A DNA stretch of 40,484 bases from Listeria rocourtiae FSL F6-920 (GTDB taxonomy: Bacteria; Bacillota; Bacilli; Lactobacillales; Listeriaceae): contig NZ_AODK01000001.1 of NCBI RefSeq assembly GCF_000525975.1, forward strand, positions 1-40,484, given 5' to 3'. The translations under genes and the position numbers were made by a program. Positions 1-8,871 of the stretch are shown piece by piece. The stretch's first letter is position 1. The number at the start of each line of letters is the position of its first letter. The notes beneath the pieces were generated by a model that did not search any database, had not been told where the DNA came from, and saw only the letters and a program-made list of their open reading frames with translations.

Positions 1-285
1 CTATGTGGCGTCTACGGGGCGCTCTTCAATGGAAATTTTCGTTAAAGTCATTGCTGAGAATCTAAAAAAAATGGTGAGCGTTATTTAGCAGCTACTTCTT
101 TTTTGACGTTTGTAGCTATTGATGATAATGGGAAAACAGTCGAAGTTCCGACCGTTCAGCCTCAATCAGAGGAAGAGAAGATGATTAGCAGGGACGCGGA
201 GGAGCGAAGTTTGGCTCGTAAAAGGCGTTTAAAACAAAGTCGTGAGCTTGCGGCATCGTTATCCACTGAAATTCCATGGGGGTAA
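1..285 (+). CDS. Acyl-CoA thioesterase (hotdog fold, YkhA-like), 3' part, frameshifted
   Basis: This is the C-terminal part of a hotdog-fold acyl-CoA hydrolase, an enzyme family that splits acyl-CoA into free acid and CoA in the cytoplasm. The left edge cuts the gene. From base 2 the reading frame gives YVASTGRSSMEIFVKVIAEN and then stops early. The adjacent frame carries ERYLAATSFLTFVAIDDNGK and runs to the stop at 285. Both halves match my recollection of the YkhA/BACH family C-terminus, and the charged tail rich in E, R and K is typical. The switch falls in a run of eight A at 65-72, where six or nine A would keep one frame. I read this as a homopolymer length error. The family assignment is from remembered motifs; the acyl chain length it prefers cannot be told. 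Confidence 0.75.
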
Positions 286-298
286 AGAGCAACTAGTT

Positions 299-327
299 TT
301 GCATGTAGGTATGGCTTATGGTACAAT
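299..327 (+). promoter_or_regulatory. Sigma-A promoter for the FMN riboswitch-ribU unit
   Basis: TTGCAT (299-304), 17 bases, then TACAAT (322-327), preceded by TG at 319-320 as an extended -10. It lies about 30 bases upstream of the riboswitch and just after the thioesterase stop codon, which is where the leader RNA must start. Confidence 0.7.
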
Positions 328-354
328 ACGGGAGTAATACAATAAAATATAGTT

Positions 355-474
355 CATCTTCGGGGCAGGGTGTAATTCCCGACCGGTGGTTAAAGTCCAC
401 GAACTGTTTCTTTTTTGAGATGGTTGATTTGGTGTAATTCCAAAACCGACAGTATAGTCTGGATGGGAGGAGAT
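355..474 (+). promoter_or_regulatory. FMN riboswitch (RFN element)
   Basis: The conserved RFN blocks are present in order: TCTTCGGGGCAGGGTG near 357, the block around ATTCCCGACCGG, GTGGTTAAAGTCCAC, then TTGATTTGGTGTAATTCC, AACCGACAGTATAGTCTGG and GATGGGAGGAGA. This is the FMN aptamer. It is followed about 150 bases later by a strong intrinsic terminator and then a riboflavin transporter gene, so it almost certainly reduces ribU transcription when FMN is plentiful. The terminator position suggests transcription attenuation; the alternative antiterminator pairing was not worked out. Confidence 0.95.
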
Positions 475-620
475 GTTGGTTCGCTTGTTTTTTGGCGTCC
501 CTACTTGAAAAATTGACTTGTAATGGTCTGTTTGGATTGGACATTTTTAAACTACTGTTTTTTTGTGGTTTATGAAGTCTTATTTGAATGTACCTAACTT
601 GTTTGGAATTTCACATACCA

Positions 621-653
621 TCCCTCGAATGCTTTTTTCGGGGGATTTTTTTT
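621..653 (+). terminator. Riboswitch-linked intrinsic terminator upstream of ribU
   Basis: A nine-pair stem TCCCTCGAA (621-629) with TTCGGGGGA (637-645), one pair being T-G, has a seven-base loop and is followed by eight T (646-653). It sits between the RFN element and ribU, the usual place for the expression platform. Confidence 0.85.
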
Positions 654-725
654 CGCGTAGTGTACGGTGTGAATAAAGGGAAACCGCAGATTCTTAGGAT
701 GAACATCTAAGGAGAAGTGATTTTG

Positions 726-1334
726 GTGAAGAAGTATTCTTTAAAGACATTTGTAAGTATCGCAGTATTGGGGGCGGTGGCGTTTGTCATCATGTTAATC
801 CAGTTCCCATTATTGCCAAGCGCACCATTTTTGAAATTGGATTTCAGTGATATTCCTGCTATTATTGGCGGTTTATTATTTGGGCCGCTAGCAATTATTT
901 TGATTGAATTTGTGAAGAATGTGTTGGAATATTTAGTAACAGGGAGCTTTGTCGGAGTCCCTATTGGAGAGTTGGCGAACTTCTTGTCGGGTATTTGTTT
1001 TGTGTTACCAATTTATTATGTTTTCCGCTACGCACGCTCAACAAAAGCGATGATTTTAGGTGCTGGAATTGGAGCGATTACAATGACGGTGATGATGTCG
1101 TTGTTCAATTACTTTATCCTTCTGCCGTTTTATATCAAGGTTGGTGGTTTACCTGCTGGAACGAATATTGCAACACTTGTTACAACTGCTATTCTACCGT
1201 TTAATTTATTAAAAGGTATTGTTGTTGGAGTAGTATTTACCCTTGTTTACGGCAGAATGCAATCATGGATTTTGAAAAATACGATTGTAAAATTAAAAAT
1301 AAAAAAAGATAAAAAGCATCACGGTATGGTGTAA
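726..1334 (+). CDS. ribU: Riboflavin ECF transporter S component RibU
   Basis: RibU is the substrate-binding membrane subunit of an energy-coupling-factor transporter that imports riboflavin. The protein is almost entirely hydrophobic, with about six membrane segments, and has the signature [18 protein letters not shown] near residues 40-57, typical of RibU/FmnP. It ends in a lysine-rich cytoplasmic tail. The upstream FMN riboswitch independently supports riboflavin as substrate. The reading frame opens at GTG 717, but that codon is only two bases from the Shine-Dalgarno AAGGAG (709-714). TTG 723 or GTG 726 have better spacing, and I chose GTG 726, giving about 202 residues. No EcfA or EcfT gene is near, as expected for a shared energizing module encoded elsewhere. 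Confidence 0.93.
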   Translation: MKKYSLKTFVSIAVLGAVAFVIMLIQFPLLPSAPFLKLDFSDIPAIIGGLLFGPLAIILIEFVKNVLEYLVTGSFVGVPIGELANFLSGICFVLPIYYVFRYARSTKAMILGAGIGAITMTVMMSLFNYFILLPFYIKVGGLPAGTNIATLVTTAILPFNLLKGIVVGVVFTLVYGRMQSWILKNTIVKLKIKKDKKHHGMV

Positions 1335-1341
1335 TGCTTTT
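1312..1341. terminator. Bidirectional terminator between ribU and ferredoxin
   Basis: AAAAGCAT (1312-1319) pairs perfectly with ATGCTTTT (1334-1341), and an inner CAC/GTG extends the stem. It overlaps the ribU stop codon. Read on the minus strand it is followed by long T runs (from the A-rich 1290-1311), so it probably serves the convergent ferredoxin gene best. Confidence 0.65.
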
Positions 1342-1351
1342 CTACGTATAA

Positions 1352-1600
1352 TTATGATTCGAATTTTAGTGGATTGCCTTCAAATGGGTGATCCGCTATT
1401 TTTATGGACAGAGAGGGACAGGCCTCTTCGGCGTCTATTGCCGTATTTTCGAATTGTAGGGGAATAGGGTTATTGCCAGTGTTGTCGTCGAGTGTATTGT
1501 ATGCCAGGCCTTCATCATTGTAGTCGAAAATAGAAGGCGCATGAATGGAACAGGCTCCACAAGCGATACACGTAGATTGGTCGACGATAGTATATTTCAT
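1352..1600 (-). CDS. fer: Ferredoxin, single [4Fe-4S] cluster
   Basis: This is a small acidic electron carrier of 82 residues, the size of Bacillus ferredoxin. The cluster ligands are visible: CIACGAC at residues 11-17 gives Cys11, Cys14 and Cys17, and Cys61 precedes a proline. The rest matches the one-cluster Bacillus type, including [16 protein letters not shown] and the ending [12 protein letters not shown]. An upstream in-frame ATG at 1633 exists. The start chosen, ATG at 1600, is preceded at about ten bases by a strong AGGAGGT on the minus strand (about 1611-1617) and gives the canonical N-terminus MKYTIVD. It is monocistronic on the minus strand, between ribU and ypbB. Confidence 0.93.
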   Translation of the reverse strand: MKYTIVDQSTCIACGACSIHAPSIFDYNDEGLAYNTLDDNTGNNPIPLQFENTAIDAEEACPSLSIKIADHPFEGNPLKFES

Positions 1601-1639
1601 GGGTTTTTGATACCTCCTGAGTTTTGGGCTCATTTTGAT

Positions 1640-1668
1640 ATTATAGAACCATTTGCAACTTCTGTAAA
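1640..1668 (-). promoter_or_regulatory. Sigma-A promoter for ferredoxin
   Basis: Read on the minus strand: TTTACA (1668-1663), exactly 17 bases, TATAAT (1645-1640). It is about 40 bases upstream of the chosen ATG and is one of the best promoter matches in the window. Confidence 0.8.
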
Positions 1669-1720
1669 TAAGGGGGTATAAATTTATTTTGTAAAATAAG
1701 GTGTCGAACAGGTGTTTTCG

Positions 1721-1729
1721 TGTTAGAAT
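1721..1729 (+). promoter_or_regulatory. Extended -10 promoter for ypbB-recQ operon
   Basis: TGTTAGAAT is an extended -10 element 35 bases before the ypbB ATG. The -35 region is poor (TGTCGA at 16 bases). A perfect AT-rich palindrome with seven-base arms lies just upstream at 1684-1699 and might be an operator. Confidence 0.45.
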
Positions 1730-1763
1730 AGGTGAAAAGAATGCGGGAAAGGAGCTGATTGGT

Positions 1764-2775
1764 ATGGATGAATTAGATAACTATTTATTGGCAGTTATTG
1801 CAGCTTTTCCATTGAAGCGAAAATCGGCTTTTTTGTTTGCTGTGGTAACGGGGAAGCGCACCGGTCAAGCGGTGCAGGATTCACATTTATTTGATGTGAC
1901 ACCATTATTTGGTTGTGTGCCGATGCTTAAACAAACAAACTTCGATGCTAGATTAGAACGGCTGCGAAAAAAAAGGATTGCTTACGATTGCAGAAGATGG
2001 CGTTGGATTGCTTAAGGAGGCAGAGATATCATTTAGGACGCGCTTTCCGTATATAGATGGTTTTGCATATCAAAATCGAACGAACTCCTTTTTTGAACGG
2101 TTGCTTTTGGTGATTCAGGTTTTGAGTAACTTTAAGCATGGTGTGAAGCATTATTTTCCAATTGTGCGTGATGATGTAGCGCAGTTAGCAGTAAAATATT
2201 GGCTAGCTGGGCATTTAACGGAAAGTACAAAAGAGGTAGTGCGTGGTCGTTTTTATTTGGAATTAGAGGAGTGGTTATGTGAAGTGAACGGCGCGCTTTA
2301 TGTTCCGCGCTTTTCTGGCGGGAATTATATTGGAAAAACAGCACTTCAGGTGGCAGAGGAACTTGGCTGTACGCCTTGGGATTATTATTTTGAATGGCTA
2401 AATGGTTTGCATTATTTGTTTGCAAAGATGACGCAGAACTTTCCGCTTTTAGATACACTCATGCCAAATGCTGTGCAAGGTTTGACGAGTTCGGCTCGAA
2501 AAACCTGGCAACTTACCGAGCAAGGCGTTTCATTTGAAAAACTGGCGGTAAGGAGGAATTTGAAAGAGAGTACGATTCAAGATCATATTGTTGAAATTGC
2601 TGCGACTATACCTGAATTTAGCGTATATTCTTGGGTAGACCGTAGCACAATTACAGCTATTTCAGACCGAAAATGGCAATCATTGAAAGATATAAAACAA
2701 GCTTTTCCAACATTAGATTATTTTCAAATTCGATTAGCACTGATTGCTAAAAGGAGCGACATGATATGCAGTTAG
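1764..2775 (+). CDS. ypbB: YpbB-like helix-turn-helix protein upstream of RecQ, frameshifted
   Basis: This corresponds to the B. subtilis YpbB family, which sits directly upstream of the RecQ-type helicase. The C-terminal region, from [20 protein letters not shown] onward, looks like the helix-turn-helix domain found next to or fused with RecQ helicases, so a helper role in RecQ-linked DNA repair is an inference. ATG 1764 follows AAAGGAG (1748-1754). The frame breaks at an A8 run (1967-1974). With seven A the text reads [12 protein letters not shown] without interruption, and the restored protein has 336 residues. The end overlaps the recQ start by ten bases, indicating translational coupling. 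The molecular function of the N-terminal two thirds is not recognisable. Confidence 0.75.
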
Positions 2776-4167
2776 AGCGGGAATTAGAACAATTTTTAGG
2801 GTTTAGTAATTTTAGAGTTGGTCAGCGAGAGGTTGTAGCCCATGTGTTGGATGGAAATGATTGTTTTGCAATGCTGCCCACAGGAACTGGGAAAACGGTG
2901 TGTTATCAATTGTCAGGATATTTACTTGAGGGGGTAGTTTTGATTGTATCGCCGCTTTTGTCGCTAATGCAGGACCAAGTGGAGCGAATGCGTGCGAACG
3001 GGGAAAAACGTGTTATTGCACTCAATAGTTTTCTTAGTTTGGAAGAGAAGCAGTGTGCGCTAGCTGATTTGTCGAGGTACAAATTTATTTTTATATCTCC
3101 GGAAATGTTGGGGAATAGAAAGATTCGGATGGCAATACAGCGTCTGACTATTGGACTTTTTGTCGTTGATGAAGCGCATTGCATTTCGCAGTGGGGGCAT
3201 GATTTTAGACCCGATTATTTAGAGCTTGGTGCTGTTCGGGAGGAACTTGGCTCACCGACGACGCTGGTTTTGACAGCGACGGCTACGAAAAAAAGTACGA
3301 GCAGACATTAAAACACAATTACGCTTGGCGTCGTGTATCGATGTGATTCACTCTGTAGACCGACCAAACATCGCTATAGTTGTGCAAAAGGTGGAGTCTA
3401 AATTTGAGAAACAAACGCAGCTTTTGAAGTTAGCGGGGTCTCTAAAAGGTCCAGGTATCATTTATTTTTCTAGTAAGAGATTGGCAGAACGATATGCTTA
3501 CGAAATTGCGGAACATCACGGACTGCGTACGGCTTTTTACCACGGGGACATGAGTGGGGAGGATCGGGTAACAATTCAGCAACAATTTATTCAAAATCAG
3601 TTGCATCTTATTTGTGCGACGAGTGCATTCGGGATGGGGGTTGATAAAGGGGATGTTCGCTTTATAATTCATTTTCATATGCCGGGTGATTTAGAGGCGT
3701 ATTTGCAAGAGATTGGGCGTGCAGGAAGAGATGGTGCACCAAGTATTGCGATTTTGCTATACGCAGATGGTGATGAGGCAATTCAGTTGCAATTGCAAGA
3801 TAGAGATTTGCCGGAAGAAGAATTAGTATATCTTAGCTCTGCATTAACAGAACAATTACCCATAACGGAACGACGATTTTTGGAGTTTTATCGTGAGCTT
3901 GGTTTGACGCCTGAAAGAATTAAGGAAAAAATTCAGTTTCGTAAGCGTTGGAAACGTGAAAATCTGTTCACACTTTTGAATTTTATCAAGGGGATTACGT
4001 GCCGGCGCCGATTTGTTCATAACTATTTTGAGGAGGTTGCAAAGGACGATATCGTGTCTAAATGTTGTGATATCTGTGGCGTAAATCTTTCTGATTTTGA
4101 AGGTGAGAATGAGGCAATAGAAGTACAGCAAGGGTGGCAGGAATATTTGGATTACTTATTGAGATGA
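2766..4167 (+). CDS. recQ: ATP-dependent DNA helicase, RecQ family (RecS-like), frameshifted
   Basis: A 3'-to-5' DNA helicase of superfamily 2 acting in recombination and repair. Walker A is GTGKT at residues 40-44 (MLPTGTGKT), the Walker B/DEAH box is at 135-138 followed by [11 protein letters not shown] (the RecQ aromatic-rich loop), and the C-terminal half has [27 protein letters not shown] and EIGRAGRDG. Zinc-binding cysteines appear in TCRRR and CCDICG. The restored protein has 466 residues and ends soon after the zinc region, so the HRDC domain of longer RecQ proteins is absent, as in the short RecS type. The frame breaks at an A7 run (3288-3294); six A restores [18 protein letters not shown]. 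The SD AAAGGAG lies inside the end of ypbB. Confidence 0.92.
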
Positions 4168-4176
4168 GGATAAAAT

Positions 4177-4761
4177 ATGGTCGGGAAAATAAAATATATG
4201 ACAAAAAAAGAAATAACAAGTATTTTTTTATGGCAAAATGGGTTGTTAATTCTACTCGGAATTGGTATTATTTTTATCAGTACTGGTATTTTGAATTGGT
4301 TAGGACAAATAAGCTTTGACTGGACTGGAGCTATCTATGGGCTAATTTTAGGGATTGGTTTGGGAAGCTTGAATGTTTGGCTGGATCGCTTATTGCCAGA
4401 GCGAGTGACGGATGACGGTGGTTTGAACCAGTTAATCTTTCACAATCGAAAACTGCTGGATATATTTTTGCTATGTTGTCTGATTGGTGTCGCGGAGGAG
4501 CTTGTTTTCCGTGGTATAATCCAATTTTATTTTGGTTTTTGGGCGAGTGTTATTTTATTCGTGCTTGTACATTTTCGATATTTAATTAAAGTATATCTGT
4601 TGTTCAATGTTATAATAACTAGTATAATTATTGCAGGACTATTTCAATTTAGTAATCAGAATTTAATCGCTGTAATAATCTTTCACATCGTTTTCAATTT
4701 TATTGGTGCGTTAGATATGAGAAATAGATATCAGAATAAAGGAGGGGTCGCGCGTGGTTAA
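4177..4761 (+). CDS. CPBP-family intramembrane glutamic protease
   Basis: This is a polytopic membrane protein of 194 residues. The CPBP (Abi) family signature EEhhFRG is seen as EELVFRG at 107-113. It is followed by a membrane segment containing VHFRY near residue 129 and by HIVFNF near 170, matching the conserved H and HxxxN motifs of this family. Glu107/Glu108 and the histidines would form the active site in the bilayer. Such proteins process prenylated or membrane peptides; the substrate here is unknown. It begins nine bases after the recQ stop (SD GATGAGGA) and overlaps the LysM gene by eight bases, so the four genes form one operon. The position equals ypbD in B. subtilis. Confidence 0.85.
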   Translation: MVGKIKYMTKKEITSIFLWQNGLLILLGIGIIFISTGILNWLGQISFDWTGAIYGLILGIGLGSLNVWLDRLLPERVTDDGGLNQLIFHNRKLLDIFLLCCLIGVAEELVFRGIIQFYFGFWASVILFVLVHFRYLIKVYLLFNVIITSIIIAGLFQFSNQNLIAVIIFHIVFNFIGALDMRNRYQNKGGVARG

Positions 4762-5533
4762 GAAAGAAGACGAAAATATGGGTAGAAACGACGATCAAGA
4801 GTTTAAGCAATTAGGTGAAGAGTACGATGATGATTATATTGATTCGATTCCATCACGCTCCCAAAGCAGACGTGCTAATAAATCAAAGAAAGCAATTTTC
4901 CGCTACCCAATATTGAATTTATTAATTATTTTCTTTTTGCTTATTCCAATTGTGTGCTTAGGTGTGTACCTATTCGTGCTTAATTTTGGCTCTAATAGTG
5001 AAGACAAAGTAACAACGGAGAATGCGCAAACTGAGACGACAACGAAACCTAAAGAAGTAAATATTGCAAGTAATGAAGAGAAACTAAAAGAAGCAAGAGA
5101 GAAAGCAGCAGCTGATGCTAAGGCAAAAGAAGCGGCTGACAAAAAAGCTGCTTTAGAGAAACAGCAAGCAGAAGAAGCGAAGAAAAAAGAAGAAGAAGCT
5201 CAAAAAGCCGCGGCCCAAAAAGCGGAGCAAGATCGTATTGCAGCTGCAAAAGCTGAGGAGACGCGTAAACAAGAAGCGGAGGCCGCAGCTCAAAAAGCAG
5301 AGCAAGATCGATTGGCAGCAGAAGCAAGACAAAAAGAAGAGGATGAAGCAGCAAAGGCTGCCGCAGAAGCCAAAGCCTCACATACAGTCGTTGCCGGTGA
5401 TACGTTATACAAAATTGCACGTCAAGCTTATGGCAATTCGAACGTAGCTGCTAATGTTGCAAAAATTAAGCAAGCAAACGGTATTACAAATGATAATGTA
5501 CCAATTGGCACAGTGCTTAGGATTCCACAATAA
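4754..5533 (+). CDS. ypbE: LysM-domain membrane protein (YpbE-like)
   Basis: A cell-surface protein in three parts. Residues 1-50 are hydrophilic and very acidic, then basic (cytoplasmic). Residues 52-78 form one strongly hydrophobic segment, a signal anchor. Residues about 95-205 are an Ala/Glu/Lys-rich heptad-like region that should form a long coiled coil or rod. The last 49 residues (about 210-259) are a LysM domain (HTVVAGDTLYKIA through VPIGTVLRIPQ) that binds peptidoglycan. The layout suggests a membrane-anchored rod reaching the wall. Start GTG 4754 follows GGAGG (4741-4745) at the right spacing and overlaps the protease gene. The low-complexity repeat EAQKAAAQKAEQDRIAAAKA occurs twice in variant form. 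Confidence 0.88.
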   Translation: MVKKEDENMGRNDDQEFKQLGEEYDDDYIDSIPSRSQSRRANKSKKAIFRYPILNLLIIFFLLIPIVCLGVYLFVLNFGSNSEDKVTTENAQTETTTKPKEVNIASNEEKLKEAREKAAADAKAKEAADKKAALEKQQAEEAKKKEEEAQKAAAQKAEQDRIAAAKAEETRKQEAEAAAQKAEQDRLAAEARQKEEDEAAKAAAEAKASHTVVAGDTLYKIARQAYGNSNVAANVAKIKQANGITNDNVPIGTVLRIPQ

Positions 5534-5552
5534 GTTTGTGAAAAAAATAAAG

Positions 5553-5593
5553 AAAATCGAGAATGACAGAGAACCGTTTTTCTCGATTTTTTT
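5553..5593 (+). terminator. Intrinsic terminator closing the ypbB-recQ-LysM operon
   Basis: AAAATCGAGAA (5553-5563) pairs perfectly with TTCTCGATTTT (5580-5590), 11 pairs with a 16-base loop, and the T run continues to 5593. Confidence 0.88.
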
Positions 5594-5614
5594 CTGGAAA
5601 GTAAGGTGTGTTTG

Positions 5615-6577
5615 TTGGCAAAAGTAGCTCTAATTACGACTGGTGGAACGATTGCGAGTACGAAAACAGAGTCGGGACGCTTGGCCTCAGGTGAACTCTC
5701 AGGACAAGAGCTGGCAGAACTTTGTGAGTTGCCCGCAGAAATTCAGATTGATATTTTTTCGACATTCCAGCTACCATCGATGCATATTACATTTCAAGAT
5801 TTACTATCACTAAAGAATTTGGTGATGCAGATTTTTGAGGATGATACATATGATGGGGTCGTTGTGACGCATGGAACTGATTCTTTGGAAGAAACGGCTT
5901 ACTTTTTAGATTTAGTGATTAGTGATGTGAGGCCAGTTGTTGTGACTGGGTCGCAACGGGCACCAGGTGAAGCGGGGTCGGATGCATATATTAATATTCG
6001 CCATGCGATTTTTACAGCGAGTGCGGGAGAACTTCGTGACACAGGGACAGTCGTCGTTTTTAATGAACGTATTTTTGCAGCGCGCTATGTTAAAAAAGTA
6101 CATGCTTCTAATATTCAAGGGTTCGGTGCATTTGGCTTTGGTTACTTAGGAATCATCGATAATGACCAAGTTTTTCTGTACCAAAAGCCAGTAGAGCACG
6201 AATCATACTTGATTAAGCGAGCGATGCCTTCTGTCTATATCGTGAAATGTTATTTAGAGGCGGATGGCTTATTTATTGATGCTGCGCGTGAGGCCGGGGC
6301 AAATGGCATTGTCTTGGAAGGTGTAGGGCGTGGCCAAGTGGCGCCTAGAATGATGCCTGCTATTGAGCGAGCCCTAGCTGCTGATATTCCAATTGTCATT
6401 TCAACGAGTGCGGAAGAAGGAAATGTCTATACGACGTATGATTATGAAGGTAGTACGTATGATCTATATAAAAAGGGAGTCATTCTCGGAAAAGATTACG
6501 ACAGCAAAAAAGCGCGCATGAAATTGGCAGTCTTAATTGCTGCAGAGGAAGAAATTTGCCAAACCAATTTTAGATGA
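5615..6577 (+). CDS. ansA: L-asparaginase, type I (cytoplasmic)
   Basis: It hydrolyses L-asparagine to aspartate and ammonia. The two threonine motifs of the family are present: TTGGTIAS at residues 8-15 (catalytic Thr12) and HGTDSLEETAYF, with Thr88-Asp89 as the second catalytic pair. There is no signal peptide, which fits the cytoplasmic type I enzyme, and the length of 320 residues is normal. The reading frame opens at GTG 5606, but that triplet overlaps the SD-like AAGGTG (5603-5608). TTG 5612 or TTG 5615 are the workable starts, and TTG 5615 gives the usual MAKVALITTGG. A weak start may limit expression. The gene follows a terminator with only 21 bases between, and cmk starts 21 bases downstream. 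Confidence 0.92.
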   Translation: MAKVALITTGGTIASTKTESGRLASGELSGQELAELCELPAEIQIDIFSTFQLPSMHITFQDLLSLKNLVMQIFEDDTYDGVVVTHGTDSLEETAYFLDLVISDVRPVVVTGSQRAPGEAGSDAYINIRHAIFTASAGELRDTGTVVVFNERIFAARYVKKVHASNIQGFGAFGFGYLGIIDNDQVFLYQKPVEHESYLIKRAMPSVYIVKCYLEADGLFIDAAREAGANGIVLEGVGRGQVAPRMMPAIERALAADIPIVISTSAEEGNVYTTYDYEGSTYDLYKKGVILGKDYDSKKARMKLAVLIAAEEEICQTNFR

Positions 6578-6598
6578 TGAAGGAGTCGACCCATAATA

Positions 6599-7291
6599 AT
6601 GAGTAAAAAGATTTGTATCGCGATTGATGGCCCAGCCGCTGCAGGGAAAAGCACAGTGGCAAAAATTGTTGCGAAGGAATTACGCTACATTTATATCGAT
6701 ACCGGAGCGATGTACCGTGCTGTTACTTATGCAGCTATCTCGCAAAACATAGCGCTTGATGACGCTACAACACTGGGCAAAATGTTGGAGGAAACATCCA
6801 TTCGTTTTGAGCCAGGAGAAGTACAGCAAGTTTTTATCAATGGGGAAAATGTGACGGAAGTTATTCGGTCGTTGGAAGTAACGGCAAATGTATCGGAAGT
6901 TGCGGCGCATCCTGTTGTTCGTGAAGAGTTACAGAAGCGTCAGCAAGTGTTTGCGACAGAGGGCGGTATTGTAATGGACGGGCGAGATATCGGCACGGCC
7001 GTTTTACCAGGAGCGGAGTTAAAAATATTTTTGCTAGCAAGTGTGAGTGAGCGTGCGGAACGTCGCTATAAAGAAAATGTTGCTAAAGGTTTTCCGAGCG
7101 ATTTAGAACAATTAAAAAAAGAAATAGAAGAACGCGATTATCTCGATTACACAAGAGAGCACTCACCTTTGCAGAAGGCAGAAGATGCGATTGAACTCGA
7201 TACAACATCGATGACTATTGCAGAAGTAGCAACGGAAATCCAACGGTTAGCGGAAGAAAAAAATCGCGGAGTAAGTCTATACAATTTTTAG
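6599..7291 (+). CDS. cmk: Cytidylate kinase
   Basis: Phosphorylates CMP and dCMP using ATP. The P-loop is GPAAAGKST (residues 11-19), followed by the CMP-binding IDTGAMYRA near 35-43 and [20 protein letters not shown] near 123-142. Then come the lid arginines in the [11 protein letters not shown] stretch and the C-terminal LDTTSM typical of bacterial Cmk. Length is 230 residues, full size. The SD GAAGGAG (6579-6585) is 13 bases from ATG 6599, a little long. Cmk upstream of rpsA is the classic bacterial arrangement. Confidence 0.95.
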   Translation: MSKKICIAIDGPAAAGKSTVAKIVAKELRYIYIDTGAMYRAVTYAAISQNIALDDATTLGKMLEETSIRFEPGEVQQVFINGENVTEVIRSLEVTANVSEVAAHPVVREELQKRQQVFATEGGIVMDGRDIGTAVLPGAELKIFLLASVSERAERRYKENVAKGFPSDLEQLKKEIEERDYLDYTREHSPLQKAEDAIELDTTSMTIAEVATEIQRLAEEKNRGVSLYNF

Positions 7292-7550
7292 GGAAGTCTA
7301 GATTTGCGAATTATTTTCATTTTAGTAAGAAAAATCACGTAAAATCGACTTAAAAAACTTGACAAATGAACGTATTTGTAGGAAGTTAGTAGAGAGAGAA
7401 TTTATCTCGTTAACAGGATTTTTGTAACCAATGTTAGATTGTATCGTATTCATGGTTATTTTATCGCTTTTTGCGTTTACTTTATTCTTGAAACAGTCAA
7501 TCTTGGGGAAATCCTAGCTTACGATAAACGTTTTTAGAGGAGGGCTATGC
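7292..7550 (+). other. cmk-rpsA intergenic leader
   Basis: A 259-base AT-rich gap. It contains a perfect -35 hexamer TTGACA (7359-7364) but no convincing -10 at 16-18 bases. A weak pair of complementary stretches, GTAACC near 7425 and GGTTAT near 7454, could fold into a leader hairpin. I see no gene. The gap ends in a strong SD, AGAGGAGGG, at 7536-7544. Confidence 0.4.
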
Positions 7551-8699
7551 ATGTCTGAAGAGTTAAATGATGTAGAAGTTAGAAATTTTGAAGAAGGCGA
7601 CAAAGTCACAGGTACTGTTACTAGTGTAGAGGATAAACAGGTTTACGTTGGTATTCCTGATTCCAAATTAGATGGTGTTGTCCCAATCAGTGAATTATCT
7701 AATGTTCATATTGAGCAAGCATCTGATGTTGCTAGTGTTGGCGATACATTAGATTTAATCGTTTTGAAAGTAGAAGATGATGTATTGGTATTATCTAAAC
7801 GTAAAGTAGATGCGCTTCAATCTGTCGATGATATTAAAGCAAAATTCGAATCTGGTGAAGTGTTTGAAGCAGTCGTTAATGATGTTGTCAAGGGCGGCTT
7901 AGTAGTAGATCTTGGTGTGCGTGCATTCGTTCCAGCATCCCTTGTAGAAGATCACTTTGTGGAGGATTTCGCGCCGTACAAAGATCAAACATTGACGTTT
8001 AAAGTCGTGGAATTTGAGCCAGAGAACAATCGTGTGATTTTATCGCATCGTGCTGTTGTTGAAGCTGAGAAATCCGGCAAAAAACAAGAGCGTTTGAATG
8101 AAATTAAAGAAGGTGATGTTGTCGAAGGTACAGTGCAACGTTTAACGAGCTTTGGTGCTTTCGTCGATATGAATGGCATTGATGGTTTGGTGCATATTTC
8201 TCAGATTTCTTACCAACATATCGCATCACCATCTGATGTTTTAGCAGAAGGACAAACTGTAACTGTTAAAGTTATCGGTGTTGATCCAGCGAACGAGCGT
8301 ATTTCCCTATCTATCAAAGAAACGCAACCTGGCCCATGGGATGATATCTCTGAAAAAGCGCCAGTAGGTTCTGTTTTGAAAGGAAAAGTAGCGCGCCTTG
8401 TAACATTTGGTGCCTTTGTTGAAATTTTCCCAGGTGTCGAAGGATTAGTTCACATTTCACAAATCTCACATCAACACATTGGTACACCTCAAGAAGTGTT
8501 AAAAGAGGGTCAGGAAATTGAAGTGAAAGTTCTGGATGTAAATGAAGCAGACAAACGTTTGTCGCTTAGCATTAAAGAGTTGACAGAAGCACCTGCTGAG
8601 GTTTCTGATTATGAATTGCCAGAGGAAAACACTGGATTCCAACTTGGTGATTTAATAGGCGATAAACTAAAAGACTTAAAAACAACAGATGATAAATAA
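7551..8699 (+). CDS. rpsA: S1-type RNA-binding protein (ribosomal protein S1 homologue)
   Basis: Four S1 RNA-binding repeats fill the protein at about residues 15-85, 102-168, 187-256 and 273-342. The last two are nearly identical in their core (SFGAFVDMNGIDGLVHISQIS and TFGAFVEIFPGVEGLVHISQIS regions). Length is 382 residues, the four-domain form found in low-GC Gram-positives rather than the six-domain E. coli protein. It binds mRNA and may help translation of structured messages; its ribosome association in this group is less certain than in Proteobacteria. ATG 7551 has the strong SD GAGGAGGG at 7537-7544. Terminator immediately downstream. Confidence 0.93.
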   Translation: MSEELNDVEVRNFEEGDKVTGTVTSVEDKQVYVGIPDSKLDGVVPISELSNVHIEQASDVASVGDTLDLIVLKVEDDVLVLSKRKVDALQSVDDIKAKFESGEVFEAVVNDVVKGGLVVDLGVRAFVPASLVEDHFVEDFAPYKDQTLTFKVVEFEPENNRVILSHRAVVEAEKSGKKQERLNEIKEGDVVEGTVQRLTSFGAFVDMNGIDGLVHISQISYQHIASPSDVLAEGQTVTVKVIGVDPANERISLSIKETQPGPWDDISEKAPVGSVLKGKVARLVTFGAFVEIFPGVEGLVHISQISHQHIGTPQEVLKEGQEIEVKVLDVNEADKRLSLSIKELTEAPAEVSDYELPEENTGFQLGDLIGDKLKDLKTTDDK

Positions 8700-8731
8700 G
8701 CGATAAAGTATTCATCTTTTTATCCGCTGGG

Positions 8732-8784
8732 GCGGGAAGCTAGTATCACGTATTGTTTGCGTGCTATGTAGCTCCCCGCTTTTT
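8732..8784 (+). terminator. Intrinsic terminator after rpsA
   Basis: GCGGGAAGCTA (8732-8742) pairs with TAGCTCCCCGC (8769-8779) with one A-C mismatch. CACG (8747-8750) and CGTG (8760-8763) form the inner stem, and a run of five T follows at 8780. Confidence 0.85.
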
Positions 8785-8800
8785 ATTTGTGAAATTTAAG

Positions 8801-8829
8801 TTGATACTAGTCCTGTTTACTGTTAAACT
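8801..8829 (+). promoter_or_regulatory. Promoter for der-gpsA
   Basis: TTGATA (8801-8806), 17 bases, TAAACT (8824-8829), placed between the rpsA terminator and the der start. Confidence 0.6.
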
Positions 8830-8871
8830 AAAGAAAGTCTGAAGTAATTTAAAGAAAAAGAAGGTGAAATA

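Noticed and set aside
1684-1699. AT-rich palindrome TTATTTT-GT-AAAATAA as an operator
   Set aside because: Seven-base arms of A and T alone are expected often by chance in this base composition, and no matching regulator is known.
1967-1974. Programmed ribosomal frameshifting as an explanation for the many frame breaks
   Set aside because: No slippery heptamer plus stimulatory structure is shared. The breaks occur in unrelated genes never known for frameshifting, and all lie at or beside homopolymers.
7359-7364. Perfect TTGACA as a promoter for rpsA
   Set aside because: No acceptable -10 hexamer exists at 15-19 bases, so only the hexamer itself is noted.
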